In this document: in pieces, positions 40,931 through 51,210 of the stretch
Layout of the letters: each line of letters opens with the position of its first letter
Numbering within the stretch: the stretch's first letter is position 1
DNA from: Drosophila miranda
Lineage: Eukaryota > Arthropoda > Insecta > Diptera > Drosophilidae
DNA: 64,000 nucleotides
NCBI RefSeq assembly: GCF_003369915.1
Contig: NW_022881625.1
Span: forward strand, 1,178,001-1,242,000
Reading direction: 5' to 3'
Notes under the pieces: model-generated
What the model was told of the DNA's origin: nothing
Databases searched by the model: none
What the model saw: the letters and a program-made list of their open reading frames with translations, nothing else
Translations under genes and position numbers: made by a program

Positions 40931-42453
40931 ACCCACGCTACAAGGAGTGGAAACAGCAGCCGAGAGAGAGAGCGATCCCAATACCCACGCTACACGAAGG
41001 AGAAGCAGCAGCCAGAACAAGAGCCACGAAGAGGGGAATAGTCGGATCTCTCCCACTCCGACCAGTGACGCCGATGTGATCAACAACTCTCCCCGGCCAG
41101 CCCGAAGCCAACGCCTACAAGGGAGACCGAGAGAGAGGCCGCCGTCGCGAAACTGAGAGAGTTTTTCATTTAAAACAATGGGGGGAGCAACACCGGAACC
41201 AGATCCCACAGGAACCACGACGAGCATCACTAGCATTAATACCGACGTCACACGAAGGGGAAATCGCAGCCAAGAGAGAGCCAGGGCTGGAGCGATCCCA
41301 TACCTTTGTCACACGAAGGGGAAATGGTAGCCGAGAGCGATCCCAATACCCACGCTACAAGGAGGGGAAACAGCAGCCGAGGAACTCTAGCGCCACCGCT
41401 CCTATACGCCATCTACTTATTTGTATATGTACTAAATTCAAATAATACATGCCATATTTTACATTTTACATGTAGTTGCAGTGTTTTTGGCTGAACAATG
41501 GGAAGGTAACACTAGTTACAGTAGTGGTAGGTATTCGGTATTTTTTTATGCAAGTATTTTGAGTAAAGAAAGTTAAGGTAACACTAGACTTAACATTAAC
41601 ATGTGTTTTCTTTTACAATGGATTGCGTCTTTTCAGTCCGTTCAACAAAGGTTCAAAATATACTGAGGTGATAAAAAATTTATCTTTGTTGTTGATGGTA
41701 CTAGGTACCAATCTTGATCTACAAAAGAAGTTTTTTTACAATTCTTAGGCGGACAGGCCCCCGTGAGTCCCGTCCGGCGATAGCCTAGGTACTCTCGGCG
41801 ATACTTGCCGGTATTTCCGCATAGCAAAGTCCCCTTTCCGCGCCGTAGTAATTCTTAGGCCGACAGGGTCCCGTAAGTACCGTCCGGCGATAGCCTAGGT
41901 ACTCTCGGCGATACTTGTCGGTATTCCCTCATAGCATAGTCCCCCTTTCCGCTTCGTAGTAACTCTCAGGCCGGCGGGGTCCCGTAAGTACTGTCCGGCG
42001 ATAGCCTAGGTACTCTCGGCGACACCTGTCGGTATTATCGCATAGTAAAGACCTCCGTATTGATTCTGAGTTCGGTGGGGCCCTGAAGGCGCTATTTGGC
42101 GATTTGGTGTTCTCGGTGAAACCAACTGCCCCGTCCCACGCTACGATCGCCCCCGTCCGCGGGACTGCGGCCCCGTCCCCCATCGTCGGTCCGAAATACG
42201 GAGTCCCGGCAAATTATAAATATTGCTGTAATTTCGACCCTGGAGTAGACTGAGATATGTACCCCAGCCCAGGATCGCTTCCGTGCAAAAGTTAAGGTAA
42301 CACTAGACTTAACATTAACATGTGTTTTCTTTTACAATGGATTGCGTCTTTTCAGTCCGTTCCCGTCCTCGGAGCGGGCTTAATATAAGTGGCGGCGCAA
42401 GGCTGATCCTCATATTAGCATCAGCATAGGCCTTGTAATTGGCTGGGTGCGTA

Positions 42454-42717
42454 CCGCCGCAGCTTTGGCATTTAGCTGGGTGCGGTGGACGAAACCACCG
42501 CACTTTACACAGACGAAGCCGCGTTGACAGAAGTTGTTAAACCGCCGCAACTTTGGCATTTAGCTGGGTGCGGTGGACGAAACCACCGCACTTTACACAG
42601 ACGAAGCCGCGTTGACAGAAGTTGTTAAACCGCCGCAATTTTCGCATTTAGCTGGGTGCGGTGGACGAAACCACCGCACTTTACACAGGCGAAGCCGCGT
42701 TGACAGTAGTTGCTTGG
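42454..42717. repeat. 88-bp tandem array in U2 (three units)
   Basis: Copy of the U1 array at +1963 bp. Confidence 0.9.
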
Positions 42718-42767
42718 CTTGGCGTCGGAATTTTAATGTATTCCTTATTGGCGTTAATTACGAATTT

Positions 42768-42893
42768 TTAACAGTTTAGTTGGGTGGCAAACAAGTTAAG
42801 GGGCTCGTTAGTCGCCCGACGTGTCATACCGCGTACAAAAGTGGCCGTGTGTCCATGGCTGGCCAGCATTTCGGTGATGTATTGAGTCTCAAT
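42768..42893 (-). pseudogene. gag-domain fragment, U2 copy
   Basis: Same sequence as 40805-40930 at +1963 bp. Confidence 0.65.
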
Positions 42894-43605
42894 ACCCACG
42901 CTACAAGGAGTGGAAACAGCAGCCGAGAGAGAGAGCGATCCCAATACCCACGCTACACGAAGGAGAAGCAGCAGCCAGAACAAGAGCCACGAAGAGGGGA
43001 ATAGTCGGATCTCTCCCACTCCGACCAGTGACGCCGATGTGATCAACAACTCTCCCCGGCCAGCCCGAAGCCAACGCCTACAAGGGAGACCGAGAGAGAG
43101 GCCGCCGTCGCGAAACTGAGAGAGGGTTTCATTTAAAACAATGGGGGGAGCAACACCGGAACCAGATCCCACAGGAACCACGACGAGCATCACTAGCATT
43201 AATACCGACGTCACACGAAGGGGAAATCGCAGCCAAGAGAGAGCCAGGGCTGGAGCGATCCCATACCTTTGTCACACGAAGGGGAAATGGTAGCCGAGAG
43301 CGATCCCAATACCCACGCTACAAGGAGGGGAAACAGCAGCCGAGGAACTCCAGCGCCACCGCTCCTATACGCCATCTACTTATTTGTATATGTACTAAAT
43401 TCAAATAATACATGCCATATTTTACATTTTACATGTAGTTGCAGTGTTTTTGGCTGAACAATGGGAAGGTAACACTAGTTACAGTAGTGGTAGGTATTCG
43501 GTATTTTTTTATGCAAGTATTTTGAGTAAAGAAAGTTAAGGTAACACTAGACTTAACATTAACATGTGTTTTCTTTTACAATGGATTGCGTCTTTTCAGT
43601 CCGTT

Positions 43606-44500
43606 CCCGTCCTCGGAGCGGGCTTCATATAAGTGGCGGCGCAAGGCTGATCCTCATATCAGCATCAGCATAGGCCCTGTAGTTGGATGGGTGCGTACCG
43701 CCGCAACTTTGGCATTTAGCTGGGTGCGGTGGACGAAACCACCGCACTTTACACAGACGAAGTCGCGTTGACAGAAGTTGTTAAACCGCCGCAACTTTGG
43801 CATTTAGCTGGGTGCGGTGGACGAACCCACCGCACTTTACACAGACGAAGCCGCGTTAACAGAAGTTGTTAAACCGCCGCAATTTTCGCATTTAGCTGGG
43901 TGCGGTGGACGAAACCACCGCACTTTACACAGGCGAAGCCGCGTTGACAGAAGTTGTTAAACCGCCGCAATTTTCGCATTTAGCTGGGTGCGGTGGACGA
44001 AACCACCGCACTTTACACAGGCGAAGCCGCGTTGACAGTAGTTGTTAAACCGCCGCAACTTTGGCATTTACCTGGGTGCGGTGGACGAAACCACCGCACT
44101 TTACACAGACGAAGCCGCGTTGACAGAAGTTGTTAAACCGCCGCAATTTTCGCATTTAGCTGGGTGCGGTGGACGAAACCACCGCACTTTACACAGGCGA
44201 AGCCGCGTTGACAGTAGTTGTGTGTGGTTTAAGAAATCTTTGTGTTTTATGATTCTCTTTGTGGTTTGTGATTTGAATATATGTTTAGTGGCGCACAGAA
44301 TTTTAATTTACATTGGCGAGAAAGAGGAAATAAAGCTTGTCGGTAGTGGTTGGGAAGGGGAATGTGAATGTGTGTGGGGCGAGTTGGGAAAATGGCTGCT
44401 TGGCTTGGCGTCGGCATTTTAATGTATTCCTTATTGGCGTTAATTAAGAATTTTTAACAGTTTAGTTGGGCGGCAAACAAGTTAAGGGGCTCGTTAGTCG
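43606..44500. repeat. Macrosatellite unit U3, variant with six 88-bp repeats
   Basis: Continues from U2 but has six 88-bp units (43698-44225) and then a tail (44226-44460) that is also at 60186-60420. It ends in a partial gag-fragment match near 44460-44510. Confidence 0.8.
43698..44225. repeat. 88-bp tandem array in U3 (six units)
   Basis: Unit starts at 43698, 43786, 43874, 43962, 44050 and 44138: exactly 88 bp with no indels. Confidence 0.9.
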
Positions 44501-45031
44501 CCCGACGTGTCACACCGCTTCATCTGCCTCGTCGGTCATCTGTAACTGTATCTGTATCTGTACAAAGGAGCCTAGAATTTCTTAGATCTGTGTTCTTCTA
44601 CCATCCTCTACATGGATTGGATCCACATTAATCCTAAAGATGCACAAATTTTATAGCTTGAACAAAAAAAAAAAAAAAACACATACAATAATCGCATATC
44701 ACATATTATGTTTTTTGTGGAGAGGGGGAGGGGGAGGGTTCCAAAGTATTTACACGGTCCAATGTTTGCACGGGTAATATAATGGAGATTCTCTTGGTAA
44801 AGATTTTATTCGTAATTTATTCGCCCAACTATCGAGAAAGACTCGCGTGTGCCGTACGATACGATCCATTACGATACGATATCGTCTGTGGGCTATATCC
44901 GAAGAGAGGATTACTCTTGTTTTGTTTTCTTTCCTAGATGATAATATCGTATCAGTGGAAGGGGGTGCTTAAACCTACGACGAAAGCTATAATCCAGTGG
45001 ATGGGTCGGAATAGGTGTCCTGTTCCTCCGC
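44501..45031. other. Flank of the Mdr65 block
   Basis: A-run at 44664-44680, GGGGGAGG stretch near 44723, and TACGATACGAT repeats near 44855-44880. Probably 3' flank of the unidentified exon at 45032. No gene seen. Confidence 0.4.
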
Positions 45032-45639
45032 TCAGACATAGACCTCTTCTGTCTTGGCCTCGGGACTGTGTATGGCGAGGGTTGAGGTAGCACTCGTGGC
45101 CGTTGCCTTTGCCGTGGCGCCGCTCTGGGGCAGGGCGATCGTGCCACCGGATGAAGAGTTGTCCACTGTATCCACTGTGGGGGCTCCTGCCGAACGCAAC
45201 GAGGAGCGCACTGTGGGGTCCTGCAGGTTGAAGCTCAGACGGAAGCTGTTGTTCCGCGAAATGTTGCCGTTGCCGCTGCCGTTCAGGGGCTTCACGGACA
45301 GGAGGGTCGTGGTGGTGATGCCGCCGCCGCCGCCCGCACCCGGCCCCACGGTCATGCCGTTGCTGGAGCCACTGTTGCTGTAGCCGTCCTGCTCCTGGGC
45401 CAGGTCCACGATGGACAGGGACGAGGGGAAGCGCTGAATGGAGAGCGAGACGGGGATCGTGGTGATGACGTCATTGGGCTCGTAGCCACTGGCCGTTGTC
45501 GTGATGGTCGGCAGCTGGGCGTTCGCCGCGATGGGAATGATGCTCAGGGTCCCCGTGGGAATGGTGTACCCGCCGCCGCTGCTGTTGGCCATCGTGAAGG
45601 GAAACGTCAGCGTGGTGATGTTCGTGGCAGCGGAGAGGG
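45032..45639 (-). CDS. Unidentified terminal exon, low-complexity tail ending in EEVYV (copy A)
   Basis: The minus strand opens after an acceptor (CGATTCCGTAG) at 45639 and stays open to a stop at 45032, ~202 codons, rich in Ser, Thr and Gly. The end …KTEEVYV fits a class II PDZ-ligand pattern. The frame enters in phase 2, so direct splicing from the Mdr65 exon (phase 0) would reach a stop within ~10 codons; it probably belongs to another gene. Copy B at 61826-62421 keeps the frame despite a 12-nt in-frame deletion and several substitutions. I do not recognise the family. Confidence 0.5.
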
Positions 45640-45725
45640 CTACGGAATCGAGAATCGAAGGGAGAGAGATTGTGGTTGGCGTATCTGAATCTGCCTCTGC
45701 GGGAGTATCTGTGCCCGGTACTCAC

Positions 45726-45944
45726 TGCTGTGAACTCGCTGTAAATGATGACCACTGCGGGCAGGGTCAACGCCTTGACGCAGCACATGAGGAACCCAAA
45801 GAAGAGCCACGCGATCTCCCCGCAGGTGGAGAAGCGGAAGAGCTGCAGGAAGCCGATCGGCTGTGTGGGCTCCAGTCCTGCGGCCACCGGCGCCTCATCC
45901 AGGGACTTGCCATCGGTTGTCGTCGTGCCAGAAGCCTCGTCCAT
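45726..45944 (-). pseudogene. Mdr65: Mdr65-like ABC transporter, first exon only (copy A)
   Basis: 73 codons from ATG 45944 to a GTGAGT donor at 45725: an N-terminal tail (DGKSLDEAPVAAGLEPTQPI), FLQLFRFST, then the first membrane segment (IAWLFFGFLMCCVKALTLPA) and VVIIYSEFTA. This matches the start of fly P-glycoprotein-type exporters, closest to Mdr65 from memory. The next Mdr exon does not follow; 86 nt later lies an acceptor of an unrelated exon. As it stands it cannot make a transporter. Confidence 0.75.
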
Positions 45945-46600
45945 CTATCGGTACGACGAAGGACGGAGGAATAGTGTTACTCGAGCCAAGACCCGCGATT
46001 TATTCACAGACACGGACAGAGACAGACGGCACGCAAAGGTTAATTCAATTACTGCCACACTCTCAGAGGCATGTATCTGTATCTGTGGCTGTGGCAAGGG
46101 TACAGCAGCTACTTTGTATCTTTTGCCATAGTTCTCTCTCATTGACCCGCGGGGTTAACGAATGATAGAATCTACCGTTTATTATTGGACATTCCAACGC
46201 CAATTTGGAGCGATTCGATTCGATTCGATTCCCTTTCAGAGGCCCGTACAGAAATCTGTGTGGCGCCATTCGCCCCCTGCCCCCTCTCCTTGTCGTGGGA
46301 TGGATGATCACCTTTTAATTGATTTTCAACACTTTTTGATCCTTCAGATACTGTATCTATGCACTGATTTCTGCAGAAGATCCGTTACTGCTCACGTCGG
46401 ACCGCCCAAGCGCGACTGCTGGAACACCGTCCGCGGAGCCACCCATTTATGTTGATTCCCCGATGTGGATGCTGGACAGAGTACTCGGGCTTGGGCATGA
46501 GTACTCGTGAGTGTATCGTATCAATCGCTCGCTTTGGGGTTCACAATTCTAATTGATCTCCGCTTTCCGCTCTTGGGGTAGGTTCCGCCGAAAGAGGCGC
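45945..46600. other. Upstream flank of Mdr65 exon 1
   Basis: Includes GATTCGATTCGATTC repeats at ~46210 and is repeated at 62727-63366. It probably holds the 5' UTR/promoter of the ancestral gene. No supported ORF. Confidence 0.45.
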
Positions 46601-46854
46601 TTCAATTTACAATGAGAGCAAAAGAGACATTCTGTAGAGGGTTTTTCTTTTCTTTGCTTTTCTTTTCTTTATTCTTTTTCTATCATTTGGAGGGTGGAAG
46701 GTGCAACAATCTAAAACGGAGGCAGACTCTTGAGCCTCCTGCTGGTGCGCAGCACGAATGGTGCCGGCTGATTTGTACCGGCATTTCCTCCAGCGGGAAC
46801 GACTTCGGGAGCAGCTACGGGAGCGACTGCGGGAGCGACTCCGACCGACTCGCT

Positions 46855-47409
46855 TCATCGTCCGAGCCCCCGAGCATTACACTGTCCAAAGTAGTGCGGG
46901 ACGCCCGCCAGTGTCATCATGTGCCGGGTGCTGCGTTCGCCCAAGGTGTTGCGCACCTTCAGGCAGCTCTTTCTGCGACAGGGTTCTTTTTTTTTCGCCC
47001 GTACCCAGGGCGAGGACGCGGCGCTGGCACTCGCCGAATGCCACGGCATGGCTGCTGGTGGGCCCGTCGTCCTCATTGCCGGGCCGTTCAAAAATCGTCT
47101 CGAGACCGGTGGCCTCGCTTGCGTGGTCTGCGGGCGCCTGAGACCGGTGGTCGGCGTCAGGCTGGGCTTCTTGGCCAGGCGGCTGGGACTAAGACTGGGC
47201 CTGGCGGCGCTCTGGCTCTTGCTCTTGCAGGCGCGCGGCGGCATTTGGCGCCGAACCATAGTCGCGGTTGCCACAGATCCTGTATCCCCCGGTATACTCC
47301 CGGCTGAAATGAGACGAAATGAGAAATGAGTTACGACTGTCCGATGGCCGCAGAACCGAGTACTTCCTTTACCTTTAGCTTTGCCTTCAAGTTTTTTCTT
47401 TGCAGGCAT
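46855..47409 (-). CDS. Possible two-exon basic protein, only in copy A
   Basis: ATG at 47409 gives MPAKKKLEGKAK, a donor GTAAAG after 47373, a 69-nt intron, acceptor TTTCAG, and exon 2 from 47303 open to 46855. The spliced frame is exactly 162 codons (161 residues). The product is very basic (many Lys/Arg/Ser/Pro), and just downstream (46858-46607) another frame is an Arg-Ser run (RSRSRSRSRSCSRSRSRW). I do not recognise it. A broken gene with frameshifts is equally possible, because another frame of exon 2 (FGECQRRVLALGTGEKK) also looks protein-like. Absent from copy B. Confidence 0.3.
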   Translation of the reverse strand: MPAKKKLEGKAKGKGSTRFCGHRTVVTHFSFRLISAGSIPGDTGSVATATMVRRQMPPRACKSKSQSAARPSLSPSRLAKKPSLTPTTGLRRPQTTQARPPVSRRFLNGPAMRTTGPPAAMPWHSASASAASSPWVRAKKKEPCRRKSCLKVRNTLGERSTRHMMTLAGVPHYFGQCNARGLGR

Positions 47410-48590
47410 TTCTCGTATCTTTTTCCGGCTTTTCCGTCTCCTGGGTAACCCTTTCGACTTCTCAAACGAGCAACGAGCAACGAGCCTCTTTGGGTTGAGG
47501 GCTCTCAGTGCTCCACAGGGGAGGGGCTGAGAGGCTGGGGTGTGAGCCGCCAGCAACCAAGCGCGTTGCTTTATTAATATTTGTGGGCAGTATATATCTT
47601 AATTTAATTTATGTACATTTTTGTGTTTGTTTTACAATTCAACTTTAAACGACACTCAAACACACACTAATACATTTGATGGCACATTAATTTACAAACA
47701 TATAATGTGCAGCAACGAAACACTTGTAACCTCAACTAGGCCCGCAGCCAGCAGGGGGGGGAAGGGAAAAAGAAAAAGAGAGGGACAAAATATTCGGCAC
47801 TTTGACGGAGGGACTAAACCTCAGACACGTCTCGACTCCACAACGTTCACGACACGAGTCAAGAAAGTGAAGTGGGGCCACGCTCAAAAGTATGCTGTCT
47901 CTTCTTTGTAATTCTCCCTAACTTAAAATTTGATTTGCAATCCCCTGTGAGTTCGTCAACTTGATGTTTTGTTGGCTGTTATGCGGTATGTGGTCTTCAG
48001 TCCCCTCTACTACCCTTGCCGCCTGCTGAGGGCAGACGACTAGGAATGTAGCATGTACATGTGGGCGGGCAGTTTATAGGGGGCTTAGTTGTTTTATGCG
48101 CAGACTAGCATTTTTGGCTCAATTTAGGCCGTAGTGGTGGTGTGGTGGCAACTGGTGCTGATTTGAAAGTCGATTTGAGACCGATAATCAATTGTCAGCA
48201 CCGTTGCCGCCGAAGATTTATCACAGATTGTAATAATTTTGTAGTGGGGTGTCGGAGAACCGCACTAATTACGAAAATAACAATGGGGGGGGGGGAAGAA
48301 GGGGTTAAAGAAATGAGATCGAAAATTCAGAAAGTGCAGTGTTGCAACACGTAGTCAATTGAGGAATAGATAAAGAGAAAAGGTAAACAATGCAGGTGCT
48401 CTGCGTGGAAAATAAGAGGAAATATACTAAATAAAAAGAGACAAGCACTTGCAGAAATAACAATACAGATAAGTAGTAGACTGGAGTGAAGACGACGGAA
48501 AAACAGGTAATAAAAGAGATACTACACTGGAACAAAGACGAGACAAAACAATAAACATAACAATTTAAAATAATGTCTATATCTTTTTCA
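47410..48590. other. Noncoding flank, repeated at 63367-64000
   Basis: From 47763 on it matches 63363 onward with few differences. Copy B has a 37-bp insertion relative to 47855. G-run near 48284-48293. Nothing coding is supported. Confidence 0.5.
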
Positions 48591-48620
48591 ATAATTACAG
48601 GGAAGACAAGAAACAGCGGA

Positions 48621-48680
48621 GCATCGGCCGGCATAGCAAAACACAATGCTTGTAAAGACATTGCGTTGCATACCGGCCGA
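48621..48680. other. GC-rich imperfect palindrome (segment E)
   Basis: Arms ATCGGCCGGCATAGCAAAAC and GCATACCGGCCGA. Third occurrence of the palindrome seen at 7.6 and 25.3 kb. Confidence 0.65.
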
Positions 48681-48789
48681 CCCCGTCGTCCCCCCTGGTC
48701 GTCGAAATTGGCGTCGTCCGAAGTCGTCAGAAGTAGGTGCAATTAGCACCTCGTCGTCGTTGTGGCTGTGGCTGCCCTCTTGGAGAACC

Positions 48790-49230
48790 AGTGGCACTGA
48801 TCCGGCCACCAGCTGGGAGCCAGGAGTAGACGGCACACATATTACTGTGGCGACACGGGTCCGGCCGCCAAAGTGAAATGGATGTGAGTGTGTGTGTGCG
48901 TCGGCAATTGTGGCCCTAATGTAGAGCGAGTGGCACTGGTCCGGCCACCAACTAAGGACGATGGCGGACACGACACACATAACTCGAACGGCACAGGTCC
49001 GGCCGCCCAAGTGTAATGGATGTTTGTGTGTGTGTGTCTGAATGGCTGGCGGTAAGTATTTTGAGAGCCCTTTTTAATCGTATGTGTGGCTGATGGATTT
49101 TTCCTTTTACAGGACCATAGGGCACTCTGAATGCCATGGCACTGGATCCGGCCACCAACTAAGGACGATGGCGGACACGACACACATAACTCGAACGGCA
49201 CAGGTCCGGCCGCCCAAGTGTAATGTGTGT
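48790..49230. repeat. TGGTCCGGCC-type repeats (segment E) with a GT-AG intron-like segment
   Basis: Cores near 48799, 48857, 48938, 48985, 49145 and 49203. Plus-strand GTAAGT at ~49051 and TTCCTTTTACAG ending at 49110 bound a ~60-nt intron-like segment. The order palindrome, then repeats, then splice sites repeats that of segment B. Confidence 0.6.
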
Positions 49231-49444
49231 TTGTGTGTGTGTGTCTGTTTTTGGCTATTCTAGCAATCACCAACGCACTGCATTCGATTTGAATTTGTCT
49301 GGCCGTATGATTTTGCAAGTGTGTATGGCAGCATTTTTATTCGTTTATGTTTTATTTAATGGCTTTGATGGCGGCAGCGTCCGTTGTTCATTTTTGTTGT
49401 GGCATGCGAGTGATATGCATACCTGCCCCGTATGATAAAGATTT

Positions 49445-50063
49445 TCGCCGTAATGTTTAGCCCGATAGTGTCCCGTGAGTGCTATCCGGCGATTGCCTAA
49501 GCGCTCTCGGCGATACGCGTCGGTACCCCCGACCCCCGTAGTAATTCTTAGTTCGACAGCGTCCCTATCCGGCCTATCCGGCGATTGCCTAGGCATTCTC
49601 GGCGATGCCTGTCGATATCCCCAACCCCCGTAGTAATTCTTAGTTCGGCGGCGTCCCGTAAGTGCTATCCGGCGATTGCCTAGGCATTCTCGGCGATACT
49701 TGTCGGTATTTCCGCATAGCAAAGTTCCCCTTTCCGCGTCGTAGTAATTCTTAGGCTGACAGGGTCCCGTAAGTACCGTCCGGCGATAGCCTAGGTACTC
49801 TCGGCGATACTTGTCGGTATTCCCGCATAGCATAGTCCCCCTTTCCGCTTCGTAGTAGCTCTCAGGCCGGCGGGGTCCCGTAAGTACCGTCCGGCGATAG
49901 CCTAGGTCCTCTCGGCGATACTTGCCGGTATTTCCGCATAGCAACGTCCCCTTTCCGCGTCGTAGTAATTCTTAGGCCGACAGGGTCCCGTAAGTACCGT
50001 CCGGCGATAGCCTAGGTACTCTCGGCGACACCTGTCGGTATTATCGCATAGTAAAGACCTCCG
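49445..50063. repeat. 111-bp-type tandem array next to CR1 copy 1
   Basis: Six units (cores near 49489, 49580, 49671, 49784, 49895, 50007), the first ones ~90 bp and the later ones 111-112 bp. The minus strand stays open because 111 is divisible by three (37 codons). Confidence 0.85.
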
Positions 50064-50200
50064 TATTGATTCTGAGTTCGGTGGGGAACCGCTCTCCACT
50101 CTGCTCTCTTTTTTTTACCAATTCCGCTTTGAGCGTTGTCTGGCACATTGGTCTGATACCAATTTGTTTTGCAAATAATAGTATATAAATAAATAATAAA

Positions 50201-51210
50201 ATGGAATACGCTGTGGTCTGTGCCAAAAAAAGCTGTAAGAAGCAGATCACCCACGATCAGCCGAATGTCCCCTGCTGGCTCTGCGACAGCGTAGTGCACG
50301 CAAAATGCGCTGGATTTTCTGGCCTCGTGAGTGATGCTATAGCCAAACGTAATGGCTTGCATTACAGTTGCGAGGCATGCCGTGCGGTGGAGAAAGACAT
50401 GGTGGCTTTCATGAGGCAGACGCGTAGTGGCTTTAAGGAGCTGACCGTTGGTTTTAAAAACCAATACGATCGGCTTCTAGCCATCGAGGCTCAGTTTAGC
50501 GGTTTAAAACTGCTGAATAAGTATCCGAGTCGCAAAAAGGTCACTCCGCGGGATCTGCAATTGCCACCCGTCACTCAGCCGTGCGCCGCCGAAAAACTGA
50601 CTCCGACCACTCCAAGTGTGCAGCAGTTGATCTCGTTTGCCACTCCAAGGGCAACGACAGCTGCTGGCGATGCAGATTCGGTAGCCGAATTCATCGCCTC
50701 GGAGAATGTGCAGCCAAGTACGTCTGCAGCGTCCGTGTCCGTGGTGTCCGCAAGTTAGCTAGTTGTCCCGTCTATCCCGATCCCACCAGTAAATAGACGT
50801 TCCGGCCCTCCGGATATTGCCACCACAGGTACTAGGCCTGTGGTGACTAAACCACTGGTGGGAGTCCCACCAAAACGACAAGTTTTTGTTTCACGGCCCC
50901 TGACCTCACATCTAATGATGTAATTGCTTTTATTCAAAGCAAAATAAAAGCCGTGGGTTTAAAGGTGGAGAAATTTAACTTCTCTTATGCCAGGGAGATA
51001 GCCTCGTTTAAGATAAGCATCTCCCCAACTCAATTTGACACCATTTGCTCCGCCAAATTTTGGCCGGAGCATTTGGTGGTGAAGGAGTTTAAGGCTAAGA
51101 AGAAGAATAGGCCCCCCATATCCCTTCCAAATCTTTCCAGTGTGCCACCCTCAACCTCAACTTCCTCTTCCTCAACTTCCCGTCTTGCTTCCACCTTTCC
51201 AAAAAACTAA
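50201..51210 (+). pseudogene. CR1-like ORF1 with PHD-type zinc finger (copy 1)
   Basis: The N-terminus has CAKKSC…CWLCDSVVHAKCAGF…CEAC, a C4HC3-like arrangement as in PHD fingers. A TAG at 50756-50758 (serine codon TCG in copy 2) stops it at 185 codons, and a one-base shift near 50920, shared with copy 2, moves the C-terminal part (KVEKFNFSYAREIASFKI) to another frame. Confidence 0.8.

Larger units (their letters stand above)
39680..41642. repeat. Macrosatellite unit U1 (1963 bp)
   Basis: U1 and U2 match almost base for base at an offset of exactly 1963 bp. Order: 100 bp of endonuclease fragment, 111-bp array, GC-rich stretch, three 88-bp units, gag fragment, and GA-rich repeats around CACACGAAGGGGAAA. 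Confidence 0.9.
41643..43605. repeat. Macrosatellite unit U2 (1963 bp)
   Basis: Second tandem unit. The junction with U1 is at CAGTCCGTTC/AACAAAGG, which fixes the duplication breakpoint. Confidence 0.9.

Noticed and set aside
45471..45944. 157-codon read-through ORF from Mdr65 exon 1
   Set aside because: Beyond 45725 it translates an intron and the next exon in the wrong frame; the GTGAGT donor explains the end of similarity.
46612..47307. 231-codon plus-strand ORF
   Set aside because: Antisense to the better phased minus-strand two-exon frame and composed of low-complexity Ser/Gly and Arg runs.
49345..49944. 199-codon minus-strand ORF
   Set aside because: It is the 111-bp tandem array read in a frame that stays open because the unit length is a multiple of three; there is no domain or upstream signal.
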